Shown here: one piece after another, positions 32,779 to 40,118 of the stretch
How positions within the stretch are numbered: the stretch's first letter is position 1
Layout of the letters: the number at the start of each line of letters is the position of its first letter
Origin: an uncultured Coriobacteriia bacterium
GTDB lineage: Bacteria; Actinomycetota; Coriobacteriia; Coriobacteriales; QAMH01
Reading direction: 5' to 3'
DNA length: 64,000 nucleotides
Assembly (NCBI GenBank): GCA_959608885.1
Contig: CAUHSG010000003.1
Location: 71,787 to 135,786 of the forward strand
Notes under the pieces: generated by a model
The model's input: only the letters and a program-made list of their open reading frames with translations
What the model was told of the DNA's origin: nothing
Databases searched by the model: none
Position numbers and translations under genes: made by a program

Positions 32779-34100
32779 TGCTCCACCTCCTCCTGCGTGG
32801 CGATGCCCATGTAGGGAAGGTCGTAAACCCAGGCGGGAACGAGACCCCATTCGTAGTGGCGGTTGCGCCTGTTCCAGCTGACGGTGGGAACAAAGCCCCC
32901 TTGGGATGCGCCGCCTTCTTCGGCATCGAGTTCGCGTCTGCCCTCGTTGCGCATGGCGATCTGCGTGATGCGTCGCATGCCGCCGGCCAGGCGGTCCTGT
33001 TGCACGATGAGGTCGAGTGCCGATGCGATCTGCTCTCTAATGATCTGAGTGGGCAGGTCCATGCCGTAGCGCACCATCATGACAAGACGGGGTATGGCCT
33101 CGGCGGGCGAGTTGGCATGCAGCGTCGTCATCGAGCCATCGTGGCCGGTGTTCATGGCCTGGAGCATGTCGAGGGCCTCCGCGCCGCGGCATTCGCCCAC
33201 GATGATGCGGTCGGGACGCATGCGCAGGGCATTCGTGACGAGGTCGCGTATGGTTACGGCGCCACGCCCCTCGGCATTTGCCAGGCGCGCCTCCAGGCGT
33301 ATGACATGCGGGTGCTGGTCGAACCTGAGCTCGGCGCTGTCCTCGATCGTTATGATGCGCTCGGCGTGGGGGATGAGTCGCGAAAGCGCATTGAGAAGGG
33401 TTGTCTTGCCCCCACCTGTGCCCCCAGACACGGCGATGTTCTTGCGTGCGCGTACGGCCCAGGCAAGCAGGCGCTCCATTTCGGGGGAGAGCGCATCCAT
33501 GTCCACCAGCTCGTCGAGCGTGAAGGATTGGGTTCGAAACTTCCTGATGGTGACTGACGTCCCGTCGATCGAAAGGGGCGGGATGACGACGTTGACGCGA
33601 TGTCCCTCTGGCAGACGCGCGTTTACCAGTGGGCTCTGCTCGTCGACGCGACGTCCCAATGGGGACACGATGCGATCGACGACGAGCCGTAGCTGCTCCT
33701 CGGAATCGTAGCGCTCCGCGCTACGATAGACGCTGCCCCTGCGTTCGAAGAAGATCGCATCGGGGCCGTTGACCATTATCTCGGTGATCTCGTCGTCCTT
33801 GAGCATCTTTTCGATGGGACCCAGGCCCAGGACCATGTCAAGGGTGTGCTCGACGAGCGCGTCGCGCTCTTGCCCGGTCATGTGTCCAAAGCCATGCACG
33901 CTCAGGAGCTGGTCGATCGTGGCGGCCAGCTCGCGTCGCGCGACCTCGCGCCCCCTGGCGAGCAGCTGGGCGATGCGCTCGCTCGGGATTTCCCCGTAGA
34001 GCAGATCCCGCAGGCGCGCATGCTCCCTTTCGTATCCTGCACCCATTGCATCGGTGGAGTCGGCAACCTGGGTCTTCGTTATGTAGTCACCGAGCTTCAT
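32736..34100 (-). CDS. tadA: TadA/CpaF pilus assembly ATPase
   Basis: A 454-residue secretion ATPase of the CpaF type. Walker A is at about 226-233 (VSGGTGGGKTTLLNALS), the Asp box follows at IITIEDSAELRFDQHPHVIR, and the Walker B/His region includes RMRPDRIIVGECRGAEALDM. It powers pilus extension together with TadB and TadC. The end of the protein runs past the usual ATPase end by about 40 residues and overlaps the tadB start by 43 bases. The start overlaps tadZ by 4 bases. Confidence 0.93.
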   Translation of the reverse strand: MKLGDYITKTQVADSTDAMGAGYEREHARLRDLLYGEIPSERIAQLLARGREVARRELAATIDQLLSVHGFGHMTGQERDALVEHTLDMVLGLGPIEKMLKDDEITEIMVNGPDAIFFERRGSVYRSAERYDSEEQLRLVVDRIVSPLGRRVDEQSPLVNARLPEGHRVNVVIPPLSIDGTSVTIRKFRTQSFTLDELVDMDALSPEMERLLAWAVRARKNIAVSGGTGGGKTTLLNALSRLIPHAERIITIEDSAELRFDQHPHVIRLEARLANAEGRGAVTIRDLVTNALRMRPDRIIVGECRGAEALDMLQAMNTGHDGSMTTLHANSPAEAIPRLVMMVRYGMDLPTQIIREQIASALDLIVQQDRLAGGMRRITQIAMRNEGRRELDAEEGGASQGGFVPTVSWNRRNRHYEWGLVPAWVYDLPYMGIATQEEVEQWVQSVQPSCLGHS

Positions 34101-34885
34101 GAGAAGAGCCTCCGTCTTTTTTGCGGCGTGGGGGCAAACTCGATGCCGATGCGCGGGAGCAGGCAGCTCAGCATCCTCTGGATATCCGGTATGGGGGCGG
34201 CCTCGCCCTCGACGAGCTCCTCGATGCGGCCGGCTTCCACCAGTGCCCCGACGCCGCCCTTGCCATCGGCAAGGGCGAAGAGCTCGTCTGCGTCAAGGGA
34301 GACGCGTGCATGCTCGAACTCGCTTCTGGGCAAGTTCGAGGACCGGTTGAGCACGTAGGCGATGCGCGCTGTGGGAATGCCGATCCTCTGGCAGAGCTCG
34401 CCTGCCTTGATCGCCCCGTAGACCGACGAGCGCCGATGGTCCATCAGGATGATCACGAGGTCGGATGACACGAGGAGTGCCCCGGTGAGACCCGACCAGT
34501 ACTGGCCGGTATCCGCAATGACGAGGTCGTAGCGATTGCGCACGTGATCCATGAGTTCGACCACGGCATCGGCGACCTCCTCTGCCACCTCGGGCAACAC
34601 GGGTGCCTTGAAAAGGTCGAGTTTGGCCGAGATGGGGACGGGGTTGCATGCGGTGCCTTGCGCCAGGTTGGAAAGCGCGACGTCGAGCCCCAGCCAATAG
34701 CCCATGTCCCCAAACTGCAGGTCGCCTTCGAGAATCGCCGTCCTGATCGACTGGCGTGCCACGAGATGCCCTGCGAGAAGCGCCAGCGTGCTCTTGCCCG
34801 TGCCCCCGCTTGCCGACACCAGGGTGACGAGTGGCGCCTGGTTGCACGTGGCCGAATACGCCCGCTTGTCCACGGTGCCCATCAT
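34097..34885 (-). CDS. tadZ: TadZ/CpaE-like MinD-family ATPase
   Basis: A 262-residue ParA/MinD-type ATPase. The P-loop VSASGGTGKSTLALLAGHL (about 22-40) lacks the second signature lysine of classical MinD loops, as is common in TadZ. Switch regions: ILEGDLQFGDMGYWLG and DLVIADTGQYWSG. It should place the pilus machinery at the cell surface. ATGA overlap with tadA; the C-terminus ends KRRRLFS. Confidence 0.85.
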   Translation of the reverse strand: MMGTVDKRAYSATCNQAPLVTLVSASGGTGKSTLALLAGHLVARQSIRTAILEGDLQFGDMGYWLGLDVALSNLAQGTACNPVPISAKLDLFKAPVLPEVAEEVADAVVELMDHVRNRYDLVIADTGQYWSGLTGALLVSSDLVIILMDHRRSSVYGAIKAGELCQRIGIPTARIAYVLNRSSNLPRSEFEHARVSLDADELFALADGKGGVGALVEAGRIEELVEGEAAPIPDIQRMLSCLLPRIGIEFAPTPQKRRRLFS

Positions 34886-35545
34886 CTAGCTCACCTGATT
34901 TGCGGCGCTGTTGCCGGGCAAGACGAAGTGGATGGTCCCACGCGCCGAGGCGGATATGAGCTCGCTCACGCTCGAGGGCGTCACGGCGAGCGTCACCCAC
35001 GAGATCTGCTTGTCTCCCGCATCGTCGGGCGTGCTCGTCTCGAGCACGAGTATGCGCTCGCCGATCATCGTGATTTCGCCCGATGCAGCTTCGACGTAGA
35101 CGTCGACGACCGAGCCCGCCCGTATGGCGCCTCCCACGGCAAGCACGTCATCGGAGGCAACGCTTGCGGCGGCAAGCCCGTCGGGTACCGTGATCCTGGA
35201 TGATCCGTCACCCACGCGCTCGAGCAAGATGGGCTCGTTCACGCGAATCTCGCTCTGGGCGACGAGCCCTTCGAGTTGCTCGTGGCTCTGGGCGGCCTGG
35301 CCCTGCGGCAGGAAGTCGACGAGCCATTCCTGCACGGTTGCGTTCGACTCGTCGACGGTGCCCCCGATGGGGATTGTCTTGGTCGCGACGAGCACGGGGA
35401 CACGTTCGCCCCCGTATTGCTGGATGGCGGCCGCGCGTGCCATGGATGCCTCGGATTTGATGGTCGCCGTATAGGCAAAAACGCACAATGCCGCCAGCAC
35501 TCCGCAGCAGATCGCGATTGCCGTTTGCTTTCGTTGTCTCGTCAT
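34886..35545 (-). CDS. cpaB: CpaB/RcpC-like Flp pilus assembly protein
   Basis: A 219-residue CpaB family protein: one N-terminal transmembrane helix (IAICCGVLAALCVFAYTATI), then a SAF/RcpC domain (VPVLVATKTIPIGGTVDESN; ASDDVLAVGGAIRAGSVVDV). It helps to stabilise the pilus in the periplasm/cell wall. It is the first gene of the pilus operon and abuts tadZ. Its upstream region (35546-35899) is described separately. Confidence 0.85.
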   Translation of the reverse strand: MTRQRKQTAIAICCGVLAALCVFAYTATIKSEASMARAAAIQQYGGERVPVLVATKTIPIGGTVDESNATVQEWLVDFLPQGQAAQSHEQLEGLVAQSEIRVNEPILLERVGDGSSRITVPDGLAAASVASDDVLAVGGAIRAGSVVDVYVEAASGEITMIGERILVLETSTPDDAGDKQISWVTLAVTPSSVSELISASARGTIHFVLPGNSAANQVS

Positions 35546-35899
35546 GACACCTCCACGACACGTCCGTTGGAGCCGTGACTATGCAACAGGGGCGTCCGAG
35601 CCATCTACCCCCAGAACCTGTACGATTTCGGAGTTGAATCGGATCGACTTCGGATTGATTTCAGACGCGATTCCGAAAGCCCCCGTTCAGCGCAGGGGAG
35701 TGCGTTGCGTCAAGAGCACGTCCAATGCATGCGCAATTGGGGGATTCTCAAAAAATTTTTCGCAGGGGCCGCGTTTCCACGCGGACAACATGTCGCTGGC
35801 GGCGTTTTGCGGGGGCCGCGTTTCACGCGGCCCGGGTTGCCGCGAAGCGGGCTGTCGGGGAGCGACCATCGAGGCGGCATCTCCCATATGCCGCGTTTC
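35546..35899. promoter_or_regulatory. Leader region upstream of the Tad operon and 3' of trkA, with stacked hairpins
   Basis: No gene. It holds three hairpins that on the minus strand are GCGGCAT-ATGGGAG-ATGCCGC (35894-35874), GGGCCGCG-TGAAA-CGCGGCCC (35833-35813) and CCGCGT-GGAA-ACGCGG (35784-35769). A six-T run on the minus strand is at 35755-35750. The phrase GAAACGCGGC occurs three times. The first hairpin directly follows the trkA-like stop; together they may end the serS-trkA transcript, although no hairpin is followed at once by the T-run. No consensus promoter for cpaB was seen. Confidence 0.5.
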
Positions 35900-36565
35900 C
35901 TAGAGATGCCTGATGATGCTGCGGAACTCCTCCTCGGCATCGCTCTTGGTGGCGGCGATGATGGTCTCGCCGGGGTAGAGCACCGTGTCGCCCGTGATCA
36001 TCACGAACTCGTCATCGCGGATGACGGCGATGAGTTGCGTGTCATGTGAGAACGGGATATCTGCCACGCGCACGCCGTCCTTGTGACGCATCTTGGCGGG
36101 CAACTTCGTCTCGACCATCACGATGTCGCCCTCGCGTAGCGAGAACACCATGCGCATGTCACCTACGATGGCTTCCTCCTCGACCATACGCGCGATGAGC
36201 TCGGTCGACGAGACAGGTTCGATGCCCACCTCGTGGAAGATACGGCCGTTCTTGGGGTTGTTGACGTTGGCGATGCAACGCGGGACGTTGAACGTGGTCA
36301 TGGCGATCTCGCAGGCCACGAGATTCGTCTCGTCATGGCCCATGAGCGCGACGAAGAGGTCGGCGTCATCGACGCCGGCATCAAGCTGCACGGCCGAATC
36401 CGTGCCGTCGCCCTCGATGATGAGCACTTCGGGAGGCAGCGTATCGGCGAGGTGATCGATGGTCTCGCTGTCCTCCTCGATAAGCGTGATGCGATGGTTC
36501 TGTTCGAGCATCATCGAGATAAGGTATTCCGCCGTGGTCGATCCGCCGCTAATGACAATGAACAT
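35900..36565 (-). CDS. TrkA-like K+ uptake regulator with degenerate NAD loop
   Basis: A 221-residue TrkA/KTN-RCK protein from ATG 36565 behind AGGAGC. The N-terminal fold lacks the standard GxGxxG: it reads MFIVISGGSTTAEYLISMML. A C-terminal TrkA-C/RCK domain follows (about 135-221; SHDTQLIAVIRDDEFVMITG, DTVLYPGETIIAAT). It starts four bases after its paralogue's stop. These proteins gate TrkH/KtrB channels in response to NAD(H) or nucleotides; no channel gene lies in the window. Confidence 0.85.
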   Translation of the reverse strand: MFIVISGGSTTAEYLISMMLEQNHRITLIEEDSETIDHLADTLPPEVLIIEGDGTDSAVQLDAGVDDADLFVALMGHDETNLVACEIAMTTFNVPRCIANVNNPKNGRIFHEVGIEPVSSTELIARMVEEEAIVGDMRMVFSLREGDIVMVETKLPAKMRHKDGVRVADIPFSHDTQLIAVIRDDEFVMITGDTVLYPGETIIAATKSDAEEEFRSIIRHL

Positions 36566-36569
36566 GTGA

Positions 36570-37214
36570 TCAGCTCCTGATAAAGCGCGAAAGGCGACCG
36601 AAGTCATCGCGAGCCACGCAGACGATGGCGACATCGCCATCATGCAAGATGGTGTCCTGCGTGGGAAGGATGGTCTCGTCGTCATGCTCGACGGCGACCA
36701 CGCGCGCATCGTAATCCTTCTCGAGCTCGCTGCATGACATGGTCACGTCATCTTCAAAGTTGAAGGCGAAGCGCACGAGTTCATAGCTGCCGAAGGTGTC
36801 GATGTGATGGCCGTGTCCCGATTGGATCTTCGAGAAGATTTCCTCGGCGACGAGAGTCGTTCCGCAGGCGAAGTCGAGGCCGAGCTGTGCGTAGGTCTTC
36901 TCGCGACGCGCCTCGTAGAGTCGCGCGATTACATGCGGGACCTCGTAAATGCGACGTGCGACTTCCGCAATCATGAGGTTGGCGTTATCGTTGCTCGTGA
37001 CCGCTGCGATGACATCGGCTTCCTCGATGCCGGCATCCAGGAGCACGCTTTCATCAAAGCCGATTCCGCGCACGATGCGACCGTTGAAATCACGCCCGAG
37101 GTTCTTGAACGCATCGGTGGCGCGGTCGATGACCGAGACGTTGTGGCCGTCTTCGGAAAGCAGGGTCGCCAGGTGGCTTCCCACGCGACCGCATCCCACG
37201 ACGATGATGTTCAT
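36570..37214 (-). CDS. TrkA-family K+ uptake regulator
   Basis: A 214-residue TrkA protein: an intact NAD-binding loop (IIVVGCGRVGSHLATLL), an acidic end to beta-2 (VSVIDRATDA) and the VAAVTSNDNANLMIAEVARR segment, then TrkA-C (TILHDGDVAIVCV). It lies 16 bases after serS and 4 before a second, degenerate copy; together they may form a heteromeric RCK ring. Confidence 0.9.
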   Translation of the reverse strand: MNIIVVGCGRVGSHLATLLSEDGHNVSVIDRATDAFKNLGRDFNGRIVRGIGFDESVLLDAGIEEADVIAAVTSNDNANLMIAEVARRIYEVPHVIARLYEARREKTYAQLGLDFACGTTLVAEEIFSKIQSGHGHHIDTFGSYELVRFAFNFEDDVTMSCSELEKDYDARVVAVEHDDETILPTQDTILHDGDVAIVCVARDDFGRLSRFIRS

Positions 37215-37230
37215 GGCGCGCCCCTCTCGC

Positions 37231-38502
37231 CTACTGCGCGGTGATCACATCGCAACCCATGTACGGGCGCAGCACCTCCGGAACCGTGATGGATCCGTCG
37301 GCGTTCTGGTAATTCTCGATGACGGCTGCCATAGTGCGCCCGACGGCCAGGCCGCTGCCATTGAGCGTGTGCGCGAAGTGCTTCTTGCCGTTTTCATCGG
37401 TGTACTTGATGTTGGCGCGTCGTGCCTGGAAATCGCCACAGTTGCTGCAGCTCGAAATCTCCTTGTACGCGCCATAGCTCGGCAGCCACACCTCGAGGTC
37501 GTAGGTCTGACGGGCAGAAAACCCGAGGTCACCCGTGCACAGGCTGATGACGCGATAGGGAAGCCCCAGCTCCTGCAAGATCTTCTCGGCGCAGGCGGTC
37601 ATGTCCTCGAGCTCATCGTCGGATTTCTCGGGGTTGGCGAAACGCACCATCTCGACCTTGTCGAACTGGTGCACGCGAATGATGCCACGCGTGTCGCGAC
37701 CGGCGCTGCCCGCCTCCTCGCGGAAGCACGGCGTGTAGGCACAGTAGCGAATGGGCAGTTCGGCGCTGTCGAGCACCTCGTTGGCATGCAGGTTGGTGAG
37801 CATGACCTCGGCCGTGGGGATGAGATAGAGCCCCTCTGTCGTCTTGAAGAGATCTTCCTCGAACTTGGGCAGCTGGCCCGTTCCGGTGAGGGTTTCCTTG
37901 TTCGCGAGTGCAGGAACCCACCATTCGGTGGACCCCCATTTGACGTGCTCGTTGAGCATGAAGTTGATAAGCGAGCGCTCCAGACGGGCACCGGCGCCGT
38001 GCAATGCGTAGAAGCGCGCGTGCGCGAGCTTCACGCCACGCTCGAAGTCGATGATGCCGAGCTCGGGGCCAAGGTCCCAGTGCGCTTTAGCCTCGAAGTC
38101 GAATTCGCGCGGCGTGCCCCAGCGGCGCACCTCGGGATTATCGTTCTCGTCATCGCCGATGGGCGTGTTGGGGCCGGGGATGTTGGGAATGGAGTAGGTG
38201 AGGCCGTTGAGCTCCTCCTCGATAGCCACGAGGGCGCCATCGAGGTTGTCTATCTCGTCGCCCACATTGCGCATGCGAACCTTGGCAGCCTCGGCCTCTT
38301 CGGCGTTGCCCTCCTTGAGCAGCTGGCCGATTTGCTTCGAGACGGTGTTGCGCTCGGCCTTGAGGGACTCGACCTTCTGGATGACCTCGCGGCGTTCTTC
38401 ATCGAGGCGACGAAACTCATCGTAATCCCACTTCGCGTGGCGATTCTTCAGAGCCTCTTCGATGGCTTCCGGGTTTTCGCGAATGAAGCGAATGTCGAGC
38501 AT
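37231..38502 (-). CDS. serS: Seryl-tRNA synthetase
   Basis: A 423-residue class II synthetase from ATG 38502 with AGGAGGAA upstream. The N-terminal coiled-coil arm covers about 27-105 (rich in Glu/Lys/Arg). Motif 2 (FREEAGSAGRDTRGIIRVHQ) and motif 3 (LNGSGLAVGRTMAAVIENYQ) are intact, as is the EISSCSNCGDFQARR serine region. It charges tRNA-Ser. It heads the serS-trkA-trkA unit; a minus-strand TATACT at 38559-38554 is a likely -10 box. Confidence 0.95.
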   Translation of the reverse strand: MLDIRFIRENPEAIEEALKNRHAKWDYDEFRRLDEERREVIQKVESLKAERNTVSKQIGQLLKEGNAEEAEAAKVRMRNVGDEIDNLDGALVAIEEELNGLTYSIPNIPGPNTPIGDDENDNPEVRRWGTPREFDFEAKAHWDLGPELGIIDFERGVKLAHARFYALHGAGARLERSLINFMLNEHVKWGSTEWWVPALANKETLTGTGQLPKFEEDLFKTTEGLYLIPTAEVMLTNLHANEVLDSAELPIRYCAYTPCFREEAGSAGRDTRGIIRVHQFDKVEMVRFANPEKSDDELEDMTACAEKILQELGLPYRVISLCTGDLGFSARQTYDLEVWLPSYGAYKEISSCSNCGDFQARRANIKYTDENGKKHFAHTLNGSGLAVGRTMAAVIENYQNADGSITVPEVLRPYMGCDVITAQ

Positions 38503-38617
38503 TGTTCCTCCTGTGCGTATGCGCGTCATGCCGTTCGAAATGTGTTGCGAGCAAGTATACCTCTCACGGCGCGTTTTGCGGTACCATGCGACCCGTGACT
38601 TTTAGCTGGGAGAGAGT

Positions 38618-38815
38618 ATGTTCGACGAATATTTCGCATACTTTGGTCTGACGGGGGGCGTTCTCCTCATCATCGGCATTGGCTTGCTCCTCTTTCTGTT
38701 GATCGCCATCATTCTCGAGCGGCGCACCAAGCTGCTCTTTCCCGAGCGGCACAAGCCCAAGTCGAACGCAGATGACGATTTTCTGTCCTTTGACGATGAC
38801 GAGGATGAAGACTGA
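38618..38815 (+). CDS. Small membrane protein with acidic tail (65 aa)
   Basis: A 65-residue protein: one transmembrane helix (GVLLIIGIGLLLFLLIAIIL, about 14-33), a short basic stretch, and an acidic C-terminus (FLSFDDDEDED). A GGGAGAGA ribosome site precedes the ATG, and the gene is followed closely by a lipoprotein gene. Function unknown. Confidence 0.6.
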   Translation: MFDEYFAYFGLTGGVLLIIGIGLLLFLLIAIILERRTKLLFPERHKPKSNADDDFLSFDDDEDED

Positions 38816-38872
38816 GTCTCCGGGTACACTTAACCCGACCCGTGCATGACGAGCCAAGCAAAGGAGCACGAC

Positions 38873-39268
38873 ATGATTAGAAAGCGCCTCATCGTATGCC
38901 TCATCGCAGCGGTCATGTCCTGCACGTGTCTGCTCACGTTCGCGGCATGCGGTTCGGCGGATGCCAACAACCTCGTGGGCGAGTGGAAGATCAAGGACAC
39001 GGACGTTACGGTCGTCTTCTCGGGAGACAAGTTCAAGCTTGTTGGCAATACCTTCGACTACTCGGTCGATTCTGGTGCTAAGACCATCACCTACAAATCG
39101 GGTGATGCGACGGGCAGCGCGAAGTACAGCTTCAGCGACAACGGCCAGCAGCTCACGCTCGAGGAGAGCGATGGCGTTGGCGGGACGAAGACCACCGTGT
39201 TCGACAAGGTTTCAAACGATGGCAATGCCGAACCGTCGGCAAATGGCGTCGTAGCCGAAGGTGAGTAG
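38873..39268 (+). CDS. Putative lipoprotein of unknown function
   Basis: A 131-residue protein. ATG 38873 follows AAAGGAGC. It has a Sec signal and lipobox (LLTFAACGS, Cys near residue 26), so it would be lipid-anchored. The mature domain is a compact beta-rich region (NNLVGEWKIKDTDVTVVFSG; GDATGSAKYSFSDNGQQLTL) with the 'LVGEWK' opening common to small lipocalin-like or DUF-type domains of gut actinobacteria. Not recognised further. Confidence 0.75.
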   Translation: MIRKRLIVCLIAAVMSCTCLLTFAACGSADANNLVGEWKIKDTDVTVVFSGDKFKLVGNTFDYSVDSGAKTITYKSGDATGSAKYSFSDNGQQLTLEESDGVGGTKTTVFDKVSNDGNAEPSANGVVAEGE

Positions 39269-39284
39269 GTTTCGCGTGCGGTGT

Positions 39285-39314
39285 TTCGGCATCGCACGAC
39301 GAGAGCGGTACAAT
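39285..39314 (+). promoter_or_regulatory. Probable promoter of the SRP RNA
   Basis: TACAAT at 39309-39314 is a good -10 box 27 bases before the SRP RNA core; the -35 (TTCGGC at 39285-39290, 18-base spacer) is weak. Confidence 0.4.
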
Positions 39315-39340
39315 ACATGCATGCGAGCGAGTGCGTCGCA

Positions 39341-39425
39341 TGGGCTTGGGCGGCATCATGTCCCGAACCTGGTCAGGTCCGGGAGGAAGCAGCCATAAGG
39401 GGCCTCTGGTGGGCGCCCAAGTCCA
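39341..39425 (+). ncRNA. ffs: Signal recognition particle RNA, small bacterial type (4.5S-like)
   Basis: The conserved domain IV is exact: CTGGTCAGGTCCGG followed by GAGGAAGCAGCCATAAGG, with the GGAA-type apical region and symmetric/asymmetric internal loops bound by Ffh. The outer arms GGGCTTGGGCG (39342-39352) and CGCCCAAGTCC (39414-39424) pair to close the hairpin, giving about 85 bases, the size of the small bacterial form. The transcript ends may extend a few bases beyond. It directs membrane-protein targeting. It lies just before the DedA gene. Confidence 0.93.
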
Positions 39426-39440
39426 TACGGCGCACTTCTC

Positions 39441-40112
39441 ATGCAAGATAGGCTGGTAATGGAAGTAATACAGTTTTTCATCGACTTGCTGCGCGACCCG
39501 CGCGGGTTCATCGCGCAATGGATCATCGAGCTGGGTCCCGTCTGGGTCTACACGCCGTTGTTTCTCATCATCTTCGTCGAGACGGGTTTGGTCGTCACGC
39601 CGTTTTTGCCGGGTGACTCGCTGCTGTTCTGCGCGGGTATCTTCGCGGCCGACGGCGGTGGCCTCAACATTTTCGTGCTCATCATCCTCATGACGATCGC
39701 CGCGATTCTGGGTAACACCTCGAACTATTGGATTGGTCGCAAGGTGGGCCAGGCCATCGTGGCAAGCGGTCGCGTCAAGGCGCTCACACCCGAGCGCATC
39801 GCGAAGACGCAGGCCATGCTCGACAAGTACGGCTCGATTGCCGTGTTCCTCACGCGCTTCTTCCCGATCATCCGCACCTTCGCGCCGTTTCTGGCGGGCA
39901 TGGGAGAGATGCACTTCGGGCGCTTCACGCTGTTCAACGTTCTGGGCGGTGTCACCTGGGTGTGCGTGTTCACACTGCTGGGCTACTTCTTCGGCGGCGT
40001 GCCCTTCGTCCAAGATCACTTCGAGCTCGTCATCATCGGCATCGTGGTCATATCGTTCATCCCCACCGTGGCCGGTCTCATCAAGGCCAAGATGAGCACG
40101 AAAGGAAAGTAG
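39441..40112 (+). CDS. DedA-family membrane protein
   Basis: A 223-residue (from ATG 39441) or 217-residue (from ATG 39459) DedA/SNARE-associated protein; neither start has a strong ribosome site. Family features are clear: FVETGLVVTPFLPGDSLLF, GNTSNYWIGRKVGQ, then the membrane re-entrant region FLTRFFPIIRTFAPFLAGMG. DedA proteins are now viewed as undecaprenyl-phosphate or phospholipid flippases needed for membrane homeostasis. The next gene, dnaX, begins 6 bases after it. Confidence 0.9.
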   Translation: MQDRLVMEVIQFFIDLLRDPRGFIAQWIIELGPVWVYTPLFLIIFVETGLVVTPFLPGDSLLFCAGIFAADGGGLNIFVLIILMTIAAILGNTSNYWIGRKVGQAIVASGRVKALTPERIAKTQAMLDKYGSIAVFLTRFFPIIRTFAPFLAGMGEMHFGRFTLFNVLGGVTWVCVFTLLGYFFGGVPFVQDHFELVIIGIVVISFIPTVAGLIKAKMSTKGK

Positions 40113-40118
40113 GGATTC

